A stretch of 53,178 nt of DNA, from contig BFEA01000031.1 in NCBI GenBank assembly GCA_003427395.1, positions 4,956,736 to 5,009,913 on the forward strand. Direction: 5' to 3'. Shown here one piece after another: positions 42,501 to 51,926 of the stretch. The stretch comes from Chara braunii. Lineage: Eukaryota; Streptophyta; Charophyceae; Charales; Characeae. A model generated the notes under the pieces. It was given only the letters and a program-made list of their open reading frames with translations. It searched no databases and was not told the DNA's origin. The position numbers and the translations under genes were made by a program. Numbering within the stretch: the first letter of the stretch is position 1; each line of letters opens with the position of its first letter.

Positions 42501-43818
42501 GAAAATGGAATGCCTAAATCAACCTTTATTTGACAATCCTTACATTCTCCAGCAGGATGGCAAGCCGTTTGCAGTTAAAGGGGGAGCCTTAAATTTTGGT
42601 AATTCATGGATCAAGAAAGGAATCCTTCAAGTCAAAGACATCTGGGACTCAGATGCCTCCGACTGGTTGGACGAAGAAGCCCTGAGAAGGAAACTTCCCA
42701 GGGTACAGAATCTGTCACGAAATTATCAAGCCTTGCTGGAAGCAATACCGCAGGGGTGGGCGTACTTGTTCCAGGCAGACATAGAGAATGTGCAGAACAC
42801 TTGGGTCAGATCTCCGACTCATACTAATGAGGTGTGGAGAGTACTGGGCCCAGCTGAGGAACATGGTATTAAGGTACAGTCATGGTCTCTCCCTTCGATC
42901 TTTCGGACCACGGGGCAGCTACGAGAGACTGGAGAACTTACGGTGCCGAAAACTTCAGATTTAGAAGAGGTGCGGGTCTTCCTACAGGAGGATGGGAGGG
43001 AAAAAGCCACAGCTTTTCTAGGGAGAGATGCAGTCTCGTATCGAGTGGACCCCCTCCTATATGGATGGAAGGGGCTTAGGTCCAATGACTCTTTTATCCC
43101 CCTGTACCAGTATAACTCTAAAGTAGGGGTTGAAATTCAGAATGCTAAATCAAAAGTTACGCCGGCTTCCCTGGCCCTTAAAAGGGCTGATCAGCAGCAA
43201 CTATCAGGAGTCTCAGAGCAAAATTTGAGAATTCTTTGGATTGCTCTGAAGAAACTCCCTTCTCAGAAGCAGGCGGCAATTATTTGGTTACAGTCCCTGT
43301 TGGTTACTGCGACCGCATTGTATTTGTCGAACAAAGGGATGGAGGTCTCCCCCACCTGTCTACGTTGTAATTGGGGCTGGGAAGATCATGCTCATCTGTG
43401 GCTGTTCTGCCCCATGTTGGATGATCTGTTAGAATGGTGGAAGAGGCGTTGGCATTCACTCCACGATCAAGAAATGCAGTGGTCCGATGATTGGTGGCTT
43501 ACAGGAATCCTCCCTTCGACACTCTGCTTACACTCAGGAACTGGGTATGTGGCTTTTTGTTGTCGAGGGGCGCTGTTAGAGAGCATCTGGACAGCACGGA
43601 ATGCTAAGGTTTTCAAGGGCGAGACTTTCTCAGTTCACCAACAGAAGGCACTGATGAGGTCAAAACTGAGAATAGTTATCACTGCGGACTGGATTCAGCA
43701 CCGAATACCCGGAGCTAGGAACTTACAGTGGTTCCAACGCACCTGGGGCTCCTTTAGCAAATGGGCGACAATTAGCCCTGAGGGGTCCTTCTCTCTTTCT
43801 CCCTGGCTTTCGTGTTAA
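39592..43818 (+). pseudogene. LINE ORF2: endonuclease and reverse transcriptase, disrupted
   Basis: Starts at the ATG at 39592. AP-endonuclease motifs: ILNWNVRGLG and LICLQETK near the N-terminus, LAGDWN (about 40021-40035) and SDHNPV (about 40297). Reverse transcriptase: KCPGPDGL, ISLLYKKGDKREVRNWRPIS, MLDMEKAYDKVGWAF (catalytic Asp), LRQGCPLAPLIF, and IADD in place of the usual F/Y-A-D-D (about 41722). The C-terminal zf-RVT finger reads TCLRCNWGWEDHAHLWLFC at about 43350-43406. Breaks: frameshift near 39835, stop near 40741, frame change before 41164, stops near 41685 and 41788. The last 674 codons are open. Confidence 0.85.
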
Positions 43819-44407
43819 GAGGTTTGGGTAGGGGGATTGAGTTGAAGGACCTCATGATTAGAATTAAATGGGGTCGATTTAGACCACCGTGGGATTTAAT
43901 GGAGTATATTCTCTTAATTTTCAGTTCTTCCCTGTATTTGGCTGGTTAGACAATTGGCAGTAGCAGGTCATGGCATAGCTATCTTAAGTAGAGAGAATAG
44001 TCATCAGTACCTTTTTTTTGAGCTTAAAGGTTGATCCTTTTTTTGGAAGGTTGCTTTTGATTTCAGAAGGGATGCTGAACCCGATTTTCAGCTAAGCCTA
44101 ATCTGGGTAATGGCCCCAGGGTAACTCCGGGTAGAATTGTGAGGTCCCCGGCCTCTCCAACTCTGATTTTAATGTCACTTATCAACTTTCCAAAAAATAA
44201 TAATAATAATAATAATAAAAAAATGATAATAATTAGGGGCTGCGGTGTTGACAATCAATCCCCTTGGCCAGTGCTGGTCATTCATCAATCTCGTGCTGCT
44301 GATATCATGCAAACGGGACGAACAATGCGCCCGGTTCCAAGCACAAGGTGCTCGCCGCGGATAGGTGATGACGTTTGGTGAATGTAGCAGCAACTCGGAG
44401 GCCCCGT

Positions 44408-44503
44408 GACCAGTGAAAGGGTCAGGTATTGTCCAGTGTAAGGGTCAGGTATTGTCCAGTGTAAGGGTCAGGTATTGTCCAGTGTAAGGGTCAGGTATTG
44501 TCC
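44408..44503 (+). repeat. 23-bp tandem repeat, four copies
   Basis: Unit AAGGGTCAGGTATTGTCCAG-TGT repeated four times with almost no divergence, implying recent expansion. Confidence 0.9.
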
Positions 44504-44840
44504 TTCATCGGCACGAAACTGATGTCCATTCTGGCCCGGCTACTTCTCCGGAAGTCACGCGGGAGAGATTGCCCTTGCATTTGCCATGTGGAGTTTTTTT
44601 TTTTTTGGGACTTTGCACAAGGCCCGTAACATTATTGGATACTTCCTTCGGAACGACGCATGTATGCGCAAGCAGGACACGCCCCCAAAATTTTTAAAAA
44701 AACGGAAAATGAGAGGCCAGATCCAGTCGTTCGTTTACAATCTGGCCGCTCACTTCGCCATTTCGCGATTTTGCGATCTTGCGATTTTGCGGGCATTGTG
44801 TGAGTATGCCCTAAGCGAGGCTGATTGATGCACAGATGCG

Positions 44841-44938
44841 TGTACTTCGGGACATCCGTTAAGATTGGAATGATACAGAGAGAGAAGATTAGCATGGCCC
44901 CTGCGCGAGGATGATCCGCAATAATCGAGAAATGGTGC
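44841..44938 (+). ncRNA. U6 snRNA-like gene or recent pseudogene, nearly full length
   Basis: Starts TGTACTTCGGGACATCCG, corresponding to the U6 5' stem-loop and GGACATCCG. ATTGGAATGATACAGAGAGA contains the ACAGAGA box. AGATTAGCATGGCCCCTGCG and CGAGAAATGGTGC complete the order. Differences from plant U6 are a GA dinucleotide insertion after ACAGAGA and GATGATCCGCAATAATC in place of GATGACACGCATAAATC. No T-run terminator follows (ACACACGCGGC) and no USE/TATA pair is visible upstream, so it is more likely a pseudogene. It shares ATCCGTTAA with the copy at 36298, where plants usually have ATCCGATAA. Confidence 0.8.
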
Positions 44939-45095
44939 ACACACGCGGCTGTTAGCAAACACCTTAATATAGGCTCGTACCCAGGGAGCCGGGTGAACGT
45001 AGTAGTAATGGCAAGGGCTACCCCTTTTCCTTTTTGTTTTTTTTTTCGTTGTTGTTTTTTTACCTCTTTTAGAAAGGAGGAGAAAATGCGTGTGG

Positions 45096-45125
45096 ACAAA
45101 AACAAAAACAAAAACAAAAACAAAG
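45096..45125. repeat. (AAAAAC)n microsatellite
   Basis: About five AAAAAC units, in the region upstream of the glutamine synthetase promoter. Confidence 0.85.
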
Positions 45126-45184
45126 AGTCTGATTCCACGGGGGTCTGTTAAGTGACAGACTTGTGTATTATTCAGCCTCAGGAC

Positions 45185-45190
45185 CACGTG
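45185..45190. promoter_or_regulatory. G-box candidate upstream of glutamine synthetase
   Basis: Palindromic CACGTG about 115 bp upstream of the TATA candidate. G-boxes bind bZIP/bHLH factors in plants. A six-base match alone is weak evidence. Confidence 0.35.
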
Positions 45191-45300
45191 CCGGGAGAAT
45201 GGGGACTTTCTCTCTCGCCTTCCCACTGCGGAGGAAGCGGGCCGCCTCTCCACTCCCGCACCTCAGACGGATCGATCACGAGAACGGCGGAGTCCTTAGG

Positions 45301-45307
45301 TATATAG
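45301..45307 (+). promoter_or_regulatory. TATA box candidate of glutamine synthetase
   Basis: TATATAG about 210 bp upstream of the start codon. It implies a 5' UTR of roughly 180 bp that includes an AT-poor pyrimidine-rich leader. Confidence 0.5.
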
Positions 45308-45513
45308 CCCCTCAGTAGGCGTACTCCCACCAGTCCAGCGTCGTCTCGCAATCCAACCCATTACGGATCGGTCCCCTCTTCCACCCTCCCCTCCTACCTA
45401 TCAAGCTGCCATCGCCGGTGCTCCAGCATTAGCAATTTAGCTCCATCACGGTGGCGGAGCAGAGCAGATTTGAATCCCAGAAGAAGCAGAGCAAAGTGAG
45501 AACGGGGACGAGG

Positions 45514-46584
45514 ATGGCGGCGACCGTAGATGACCTCTTGAGGCTGGAGATGCCTGCGGGTGAGAAGCGCATCATTGCAGAGTACATCTGGGTGGGAGGG
45601 AGCGGTCTTGACCTCAGGAGCAAGCCCCGTACCCTGACTGGTCCCGTCAAGTCGGTGTCTGAGCTTCCCAAGTGGAACTACGATGGCTCCAGCACGGGCC
45701 AGGCTCCCGGCGAGGACAGCGAGGTGATTCTCTATCCACAGGCCATCTTCAGGGATCCCTTCCGAGGCGGGGACAACATCCTTGTGATGTGCGACTGCTA
45801 CACTCCTCAGGGCGAGCCCATTCCCACCAACACCCGCTACGCCGCCAACAAGCTGTTCCAGCAGGCGCTGGAGACGGAGCCGTGGTTCGGCCTGGAGCAA
45901 GAATACACTTTGCTGGAGAAGGAGCACAAGTGGCCGCTGGGCTGGCCCGTCAATGGCTACCCCGGCGCGCAGGGGCCGTACTACTGCGGCGTGGGTGCTG
46001 ACAAGGCGTGGGGGAGGCGCATCGTGGACGCCCACTACAAGGCCTGCGTGTACGCCGGCATCACGATCAGCGGGACCAACGGCGAGGTGATGCCCGGGCA
46101 GTGGGAGTTCCAGGTGGGGCCGGCCGTCGGCATCGCGGCCGGGGATGAGCTGTGGGTGGCGCGGTACTTGCTGGAGCGGATTACCGAGTTGGAGGGGGTG
46201 ATTCTGTCCCTGGACCCGAAGCCCGTGGAAGGCGACTGGAACGGTGCCGGGTGCCACTGCAACTTCAGCACCAAGGCGATGAGGGAGGACGGCGGATGGG
46301 AGGTGATCATGGAGGGCGTGAAGAATCTGGAGCTGAGGCACAAGGAACACATCAAGGCGTACGGCGAGGGCAACGAGCGGCGGCTCACGGGCCGCCACGA
46401 GACGGCCAGCATGGACCGGTTCTCGTGGGCCGTTGCGAGCAGAGGGACGTCCGTGAGGATCGGAAGAGACACGGAGGCGAAGAAGAAGGGGTACATGGAG
46501 GACCGTCGCCCGGCGTCCAACATGGACCCGTACGTCGTCACCTCCCTCGTCTTCGACACCACCACGCTCTGGAAGCCATTATAG
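45514..46584 (+). CDS. GLN1: Cytosolic glutamine synthetase (GS1 / GSII family), intronless
   Basis: Glutamine synthetase joins ammonium to glutamate using ATP, the main entry of inorganic nitrogen into amino acids; eukaryotic GSII is a decamer. The ATG at 45514 (context GAGGATGGC, purine at -3 and G at +4) gives 356 residues, exactly the usual length of plant cytosolic GS. The frame is open 21 codons further upstream but has no ATG there. Seen in order: [18 protein letters not shown] (about 53-70), [12 protein letters not shown] (glutamate-site Glu), [10 protein letters not shown] (about 194-203), the ATP signature [17 protein letters not shown] (about 236-252), and [12 protein letters not shown], then SVRIGRDTE and [12 protein letters not shown] near the C-terminus. 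All catalytic blocks look intact; VASRG replaces the more common VANRG. There is no transit peptide and no intron, whereas land-plant GS1 genes usually have many. Confidence 0.96.
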   Translation: MAATVDDLLRLEMPAGEKRIIAEYIWVGGSGLDLRSKPRTLTGPVKSVSELPKWNYDGSSTGQAPGEDSEVILYPQAIFRDPFRGGDNILVMCDCYTPQGEPIPTNTRYAANKLFQQALETEPWFGLEQEYTLLEKEHKWPLGWPVNGYPGAQGPYYCGVGADKAWGRRIVDAHYKACVYAGITISGTNGEVMPGQWEFQVGPAVGIAAGDELWVARYLLERITELEGVILSLDPKPVEGDWNGAGCHCNFSTKAMREDGGWEVIMEGVKNLELRHKEHIKAYGEGNERRLTGRHETASMDRFSWAVASRGTSVRIGRDTEAKKKGYMEDRRPASNMDPYVVTSLVFDTTTLWKPL

Positions 46585-46846
46585 AATGAGGCATATACAG
46601 TGACATAGCGGTTTTCTATGTCACAGTACACCAACCTGTACGCGAGTTGTTGTAAGAGAAGGTAGTAGTTGCAAGGCTCTTTGTGGTTCGATTTTCTGGT
46701 CCATTGTTTCTGCGTAAGTTATAGTACACTTCGGTCCTTGCTGTTCATCTTAGCAGCACGAAGGATGAATTCTTTAACAATGATGCATTCATGACATAAT
46801 GTAGATACCTCCGCTCGAAAGTACATCGCATTCAGAGCCGGTTCTG

Positions 46847-46847
<1 letters not shown>

Positions 46848-46927
<80 letters not shown>
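46848..46927. repeat. (TG)n(AG)n compound microsatellite
   Basis: About 17 TG followed by about 22 AG dinucleotides, 260 bp downstream of the glutamine synthetase stop codon. Confidence 0.95.
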
Positions 46928-46930
<3 letters not shown>

Positions 46931-47356
46931 AAAGACGTGTAGTTGAGGAATGAATAGTGCAGTCGTTTCTGTCATAATAATCGACAGGAGGAGTGAGGTA
47001 TGCAACGTCTGTATATGTCCTCCACATCGACATGGCGAGGTCAGTGTCCTTCATCTTCGTTCTCTGGCGCCAGCTAAGCGAGGATTGGTTCTGGTTCTTT
47101 GTCTTGAAATTTAAGATCGGAGCTCGTTTTTATGAGGTGAATGCTTGTGATGACTTCGTTGTCCAGTTTGATATTGTACATCTCAGTACCTGTCTTTGTG
47201 ACAGCATCTTCGGTCTGTCTGTATTCTTCTCTGCCCTCTAAGGAGTCCTCTCAGACTGGTTGTTATCTCGTCTGTTGTCAACAGAGTGAATGTGGCCGTA
47301 ATCGTCAGCACGGGCATTGCTGAAAGTTCTATTTTAAATACGCGCGAGCCGAGCAG
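46928..47356. other. Unassigned interval downstream of glutamine synthetase
   Basis: No gene supported. Confidence 0.4.
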
Positions 47357-47404
47357 CACTCCACAGCGGACATTTCTGTCCCTCGCTGTCTCGCCCATAA
47401 GAAG
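47357..47404. repeat. 48-bp perfect direct repeat, copy 1
   Basis: Begins CACTCCACAGCGGACATTTC and is identical over 48 bp to 47464-47511. Confidence 0.9.
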
Positions 47405-47463
47405 AGCAACCTGTCCCAGGGCCTGGTGACGCCGTACCCATCGGGCCCGATGCTCATGCTGTC

Positions 47464-47511
47464 CACTCCACAGCGGACATTTCTGTCCCTCGCTGTCTCG
47501 CCCATAAGAAG
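47464..47511. repeat. 48-bp perfect direct repeat, copy 2
   Basis: Identical to 47357-47404, 107 bp away. It directly adjoins the MITE-related block at 47512, so it may mark a duplication associated with that element. Confidence 0.9.
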
Positions 47512-47597
47512 ACAAAACATATGGCGGCGTATCATTCCATGTTCTGCAGAAGATTCATTCTAGTTTTGCACATTTGGTGAGTAGTGCAGCCAAGCCC
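47512..47597 (+). mobile_element. Partial relative of the 503-624 MITE
   Basis: Shares ACAAAA, TTCCATGTTCT, GAAGATTCA-TCT, GTTTTGCAC-TTT and the end GTAGTGCAGC-AAGCCC with 536-624. It is followed by TAA, the canonical Harbinger duplication. The left inverted repeat is missing, so the copy is truncated. Confidence 0.6.
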
Positions 47598-47850
47598 TAA
47601 GAGTCACGTGCAGAGACCAGCAGGCCCTAGCTACGTGAGCAACCCATAACTGCTGAAACACAGACCTGAAGTAGAATCTTGAGTATATATTCGGCCAGCT
47701 CGAGCTCTACTTCATATTCACTGCCTACCTTGATTTTTGTTGAGGGGTCTGTGCTACATGGCTGCGAGGACCCTTCAGATAGCCTGCATGGGTTGTCTGA
47801 GTGGTGCTAGGGGGATTCCCCCGCCCGCCCCAAAAAGAAAAAAAAAGGAC
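47598..47850. other. Unassigned interval
   Basis: No gene or repeat supported. Confidence 0.4.
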
Positions 47851-47854
47851 CCTT

Positions 47855-47975
47855 CACACGCACACACACATTCACGCACACACATTCATACATACACAAA
47901 TGCACACATTCACGCACACACATTCATACATACACAGATGCACAATTTCACGCACATATATTTTTATTTTTATTT
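47855..47975. repeat. CA-rich minisatellite
   Basis: Two ~38-bp units built from CACACATTCACGCACACACA, then TTCATACATACACA, followed by an (ATTTTT)n run. Confidence 0.85.
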
Positions 47976-48124
47976 TTATTTTTTGCCTGTTTTGCCTGGG
48001 GCATTGGCCCACAATCCCCCCCCAAGCTCCGCCGCCGCTCCCCACACTGCCCACAGTCCCCCCAAGCACCGCTGCCACTCCCCACATTGCCCAAAGGCCC
48101 CTCCCGCCCCGCACAACTCCCTAC

Positions 48125-48220
48125 GAAAACGCGTCAAACGCGTTCACGCGCGACCAGTGAACGCGCGTTCACCGCGTTCATACCCTGAACGCGAAACGCG
48201 CGTTCAATGAACGCGCGGTA
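48125..48220. repeat. AACGCG palindrome cluster, copy 2
   Basis: Contains the perfect palindrome TGAACGCGCGTTCA (48158-48171) and a 10-bp-arm palindrome CGCGCGTTCA/TGAACGCGCG with a single central A (48197-48217), plus several AACGCGTT blocks. The motif is shared with 21640-21745. Confidence 0.75.
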
Positions 48221-48259
48221 ACACAGGGGATAGGATAGTATTTGAGTGCTGGGTAGACA

Positions 48260-48405
48260 ATCATTCTGATTAGTCATCATCTATCTCTATTTCATGATCT
48301 CAATCATCCACTCTATCATCCTGAATCATCCTAAATCATCATAAATGATCCTCAATCATCCCAAATTATCATCAATGATCATCAATGATCATCAATCATG
48401 AATGT
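48260..48405. repeat. ATCATC/AATCATCC minisatellite
   Basis: Diverged tandem copies of (A)ATCATCCT/ATCATCAATG. Confidence 0.85.
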
Positions 48406-48423
48406 ATTTTCATTACAACGGAC

Positions 48424-48490
48424 GCTAGGCCCGGTTCCCAGCATGTGCTGCTCCCCACGAATAGATTGGAGCAATTAAAAAAAAAAGGAA
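48424..48490 (+). repeat. Short repeat ending in an A-run (member 2 of 3)
   Basis: CCCGGTTCCCAGCATGTGCT, then GCTCCCCACGAATAGATTGG and an A-rich end. See the members at 24964 and 51653. This one lies outside the 3 kb repeat, so the block is mobile on its own. Confidence 0.55.
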
Positions 48491-48499
48491 AAAAAAAAA

Positions 48500-48760
48500 G
48501 TCTTGTTTCTCTGGCACACTTTGCAACTGTTGGCATACTCTATGCCGTCAGATTTCATTCCTGGCCAAGTGTACGCATGCATCAGATTGGCTAAAGTCTT
48601 TTGCCGACCGAAATGTCCCTCTGTGTCGTGACATTCCCCTAGGATCAAACTGCAGATCTCCTCGTTGTTAGGAACGCACAGACAGTCTACTACGTTAGTC
48701 TTCTCAAATAACAATCCCTTTGTAGTTGTGTCGGACCCGCCAGGATGGTAGTCCGAAAAG
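48500..48760 (-). pseudogene. Gypsy integrase zinc-binding fragment
   Basis: Minus-strand frame reads LCVPNNEEICSLILGECHDT, then EGHFGRQKTLANLMHAYTWP, then YANSCKVCQRNK. That is the complete H-x3-4-H...C-x2-C finger at the start of Ty3/gypsy integrases. Neither RNase H nor the catalytic core adjoins it, so this is a fragment. It is unrelated in sequence to the integrase at 5584. Confidence 0.8.
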
Positions 48761-49945
48761 ATGGAGAACAAGGGGTTCAGGACGGAGGAACTGGAGATGG
48801 AGCTGGAACGAACAGCGCAGCTCCGACGCAGACTCAACACCGCACGTACTCCAACAAGTGCAAAATGAAGAATGACGAGATACAGAGTGCAACTGGGGTA
48901 TACCCCCAGCGGACTGACTGGACTGGACTGGAGCGGTCTGGTACTGACAGTGGTACCGGGCAGGACTGGACTAGATAGAAACAGTACACGGCCTGTGGGG
49001 TCAGGCCACGGCCTGGTCCCAAAGGCCGAACTGGTAAATAGTTGAATAGGCCCTGGTTGTAGGCCAGTGGCCGTAGGCCAGGGCAGATGGAGGCCCGTTG
49101 TACGATCCTCAGACCTGTAATGGATCGCAAGAGTCATAAACACGCTATCCGAGAAAGAAGTGAAAGTCTGCAATAAACAGAAAGTTGATGCGGAGCACAC
49201 TTTATGCGGAGTCCATGCGATGCAGCCTCAGCTACATAATGTCAAATGAAATGCAAATGTTTGGTATACACATCCTAGCTAACAGCAGAAAATGAAATGT
49301 AGCAATATACAATCCTAAAGTCCTTGAGGCAATTGCCCCAGTGCTGAAAGGAAAAAAAAACAATATGTCACAAGATAATGTCATGTCGCTGAACCACTAA
49401 GAGTGGGATGGTCTCAGAGGGGGTGAATGCCGCCTAAGAATCGAAACTCCTAAGGGCAGTCACACATGATGGTGGGAGAGTGGTAGCGAAACAAAACCAA
49501 TAACCCTAACATATAGAACATCGGGGTGGGTAATGCTCGACAAAAGGATGACACCATGCAGGGTCGACCATAAAAAAAGGGGAGCCTGAAATAGGGTGGA
49601 GATATGCCTAACTGAAGGCATGCAAGGGTCGGCACTAGGGTGATGAGGGCAGTGGGTAAGGGAAATATGCACACAACTAACCGACTGGGAGAGGAGGGAG
49701 CTAGATCTGGGAGCAAGGAAGCCAAGATAACGCTACGGTCCCATTGCCTATGTGATACCAAGGGAGAGTCCAACTCAAAGAGACTCAGCTAAATGAGAAT
49801 CATCATGCGACATATGCAAGGGAATGTATAGGGTAGGGTGGTGGCTTGAAGTAGTCACGTCCAAAGTAGTTGAAGCCGATAAGATGGTTGAAGTCGACAA
49901 GGTGAATGAAGTCGTTGAAGTGGTCGATGACGTCGATGAAGTAGG
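48761..49945. other. Unassigned interval
   Basis: No gene supported. Includes TGGACTGGACTGG and GGCC(A/G)...GGCCA short repeats (48910-49085). A GAAGTCG-type degenerate repeat at 49866-49943 reads as Val/Asp/Glu repeats in the plus frame. Confidence 0.4.
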
Positions 49946-50310
49946 ATTTTTTCCCGAGTTAATCCAGAAGTGTAAGGAATACCTTGGAGTTGATCATGAG
50001 TTAGAGGCGAATCTTCAATGGGTTGATTTTGCTCTTAGTGCAGGTGGTTATATAACATGGGGGAGGAAATTCTTGTCTAACTGGACGACGTGGTTTCTCA
50101 ATCGTGATGAGGGCTTGGACGTTGAAGAAAGTTGTGCGTATGTCGGGAATTCCCCGTACTGGAAAGTAGTTTATATTAGAAAAAATGAAACAGATGTCAA
50201 TATGAAATAGAGTGAGGAACGTGGGAAATGTTGTCGGGAGTGTCCGGAAAATCATTTTCGCCGGTGGCTACGAAGCTGTAGACGGAGAAACTATGTTTTA
50301 CTCTCACTGG
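49946..50310 (+). pseudogene. Possible degenerate GIY-YIG nuclease relic (copy B)
   Basis: Frame ending at 50210 reads CKEYLGVDHELEANLQWVDF, WGRKFLSNWTTWFLNRDEGL and CAYVGNSPYWKVVYIRKN. The copy A YIGK is YIRK here, so the key Gly is lost. A second frame continues with VGNVVGSVRKIIFAGGYEAV, then DGETMFYSHW. Confidence 0.3.
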
Positions 50311-51109
50311 TGAGCGCGACAACAAACGAACTGCTGGTAATCGAGGTATATTATATTAAACACTGAAGTTCAAATCTTAATACCATCGGTCGTCGATTCA
50401 CCAATACTGGACGCACCATGGAGGGAACGAGAGAAAGGAGAAAAAAACGAGCATCTAACTTGAGTCATATGTCAAAGGATGAAGTTAGTATCATCAGTTT
50501 CAGCATGAACGAAGGCTGAGCCAGTTTTCGTCTGAATAAATTGCTGCTGAAGCAGAATTGTCAATATGTTAGGAACTTTTCAATGACATCTAGTAGAGGG
50601 AATGCTTGATAAGATGGGTGAAAACAATTAAAATGAGGTTTCGTTCAATTTGTGGTTATTTGTTCGGGCAAAACTAAGCTTATGCGGGATCATAAAAATT
50701 TTATGGAACAAGGAGGTACTATTCATATGGTTAACTTGTGTAAATGGAGAAGGATCAATACTAAGGGCAAACGATATCTGATCTCTCTCCTTAGGAATAA
50801 GAGTAAATGGGTCATGATATATAAATGCGATTTGTATTTTTTTTATCGAATTTTTCATCGTGATTAACGATTTCAGTATGAGGCGAAGTAGAATTCTGCT
50901 CAGACTCATTGTAAATGTTGCTATTAAGACTAGATACATCTTTGACTCATAGAAGAAGCTCGCTGTGAGAATCTAGTTTAATGATCGAATTAGTCCATGA
51001 GGGGTACGTAGACTTCTTGATGGTAAGATAAACAACTTGCAAATTCCGGTCGCGGTCCGTGAGACCCTGAAGCGGAAAACCAGAACGGTCTGGATAAAAA
51101 ATTTGTAAG

Positions 51110-51559
51110 TTGCTGACATACTTCATAACCATTGACTTTATGCATGTCGGGAGGTTTCCGACTGCATTTGTGCAGGGGTTCCGCTTTCGAGGTTCAAAGG
51201 ACATGTGCGTTGCACACTCTAGGAGGATGTCTGGGTTTCGTCGTTATGGGACACTGCACGTAATATCCCGAGAGCACCGAATGTCGTCAGGATAGACCAA
51301 CTACGTCTTGATTTTTTGGAAAGTCTATTTGGTTTGGCCATTGGTCAAAGGTTACCAGTTATATTTTAGTGCGAAGGAAGTCACAACCTGTATGAAGTGT
51401 AATTTAAGCCATTTTAGCAATTTGTCCGCAGATAACGACTATACGGTGGGGATATTGTATGAGAATCTAGTATTGGCACCGACAGATGGAAACCCCGAGG
51501 AGACTATCGTCCGTAGAATTTGGTTTTATATTCCTAAAAGTTTGCTCATGCTGCTCTGA
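51110..51559 (+). pseudogene. Conserved peptide relic of the 3 kb repeat (copy B)
   Basis: RFPTAFVQGFRFRGSKDMCV (first frame), then YQLYFSAKEVTTCMKCNLSH, NLSADNDYTVGILYENLVLA, PTDGNPEETIVRRIWFYIPK (second frame, open from 51308 to 51559). Matches copy A residue for residue at about two thirds of positions, suggesting past selection for protein. No family recognised. Confidence 0.4.
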
Positions 51560-51652
51560 GTTGTGCTCAAGATTGTTTCTCTCAGTTGAAGCCGGGTAAT
51601 GGCCTCGATACTTCTCAACGATTCCTTGAACTATCTGTTAAGATCTTTACAG

Positions 51653-51727
51653 GGGATGTTGGGCCCGGTTGCTAGCCGTGCTGCTCCCAATGAACATATT
51701 GGAGCTTTGTCGCTTAAAAAAAAAAGG
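51653..51727 (+). repeat. Short repeat ending in an A-run (member 3 of 3)
   Basis: GGGCCCGGTTGCTAGCCGTG, then CTGCTCCCAATGAACATATTGGAGC and an A-run, inside copy B. Confidence 0.55.
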
Positions 51728-51926
51728 TGTGGCGAGCCGCTAAGTGATCTTGAACTTGTCGCAAGTCCGCACGTTGTCATGGAACAACATAATGCCATGG
51801 ATACAGAGGACCGAAAAGGATCCTTGGGACAAGCTGGCATGTCAGACTTGCACGAGGTTATGAATCAATGTTGCAAAGTGGGTATTTTACCTCGAAATCT
51901 GAACATGGGGAACATCTCTGAAGAAG

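Larger units (their letters stand above)
36415..44231 (+). mobile_element. Non-LTR retrotransposon (LINE), L1-like plant type, about 7.8 kb
   Basis: ORF1 (from 36984), ORF2 (39592-43818) with AP-endonuclease, reverse transcriptase and C-terminal zinc-knuckle, 3' UTR, and an (AAT)n-rich tail (44194-44231). ATTAGGGG occurs on both sides (36407-36414 and 44232-44239) and is the best candidate for the target duplication. The 5' UTR (36415-36983) has a CGG run, near-palindromes TAGCGCTA and TGCGCC/GGCGCA, and a 16-bp-arm hairpin. Both ORFs are broken, so this copy is inactive. Confidence 0.85.

Noticed and set aside
45451-45513. Upstream extension of glutamine synthetase (21 codons)
   Set aside because: Begins with GTG, has no ATG, and family length fits the ATG at 45514.
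45394-46398. 334-codon minus-strand frame opposite glutamine synthetase
   Set aside because: Shadow of a GC-rich coding region; low-complexity His/Leu/Pro content and no motif.
47183-47515. Minus-strand frame with repeated LLMGETARDRNVRCGV
   Set aside because: The repetition comes from the 48-bp DNA direct repeat; no recognisable protein.
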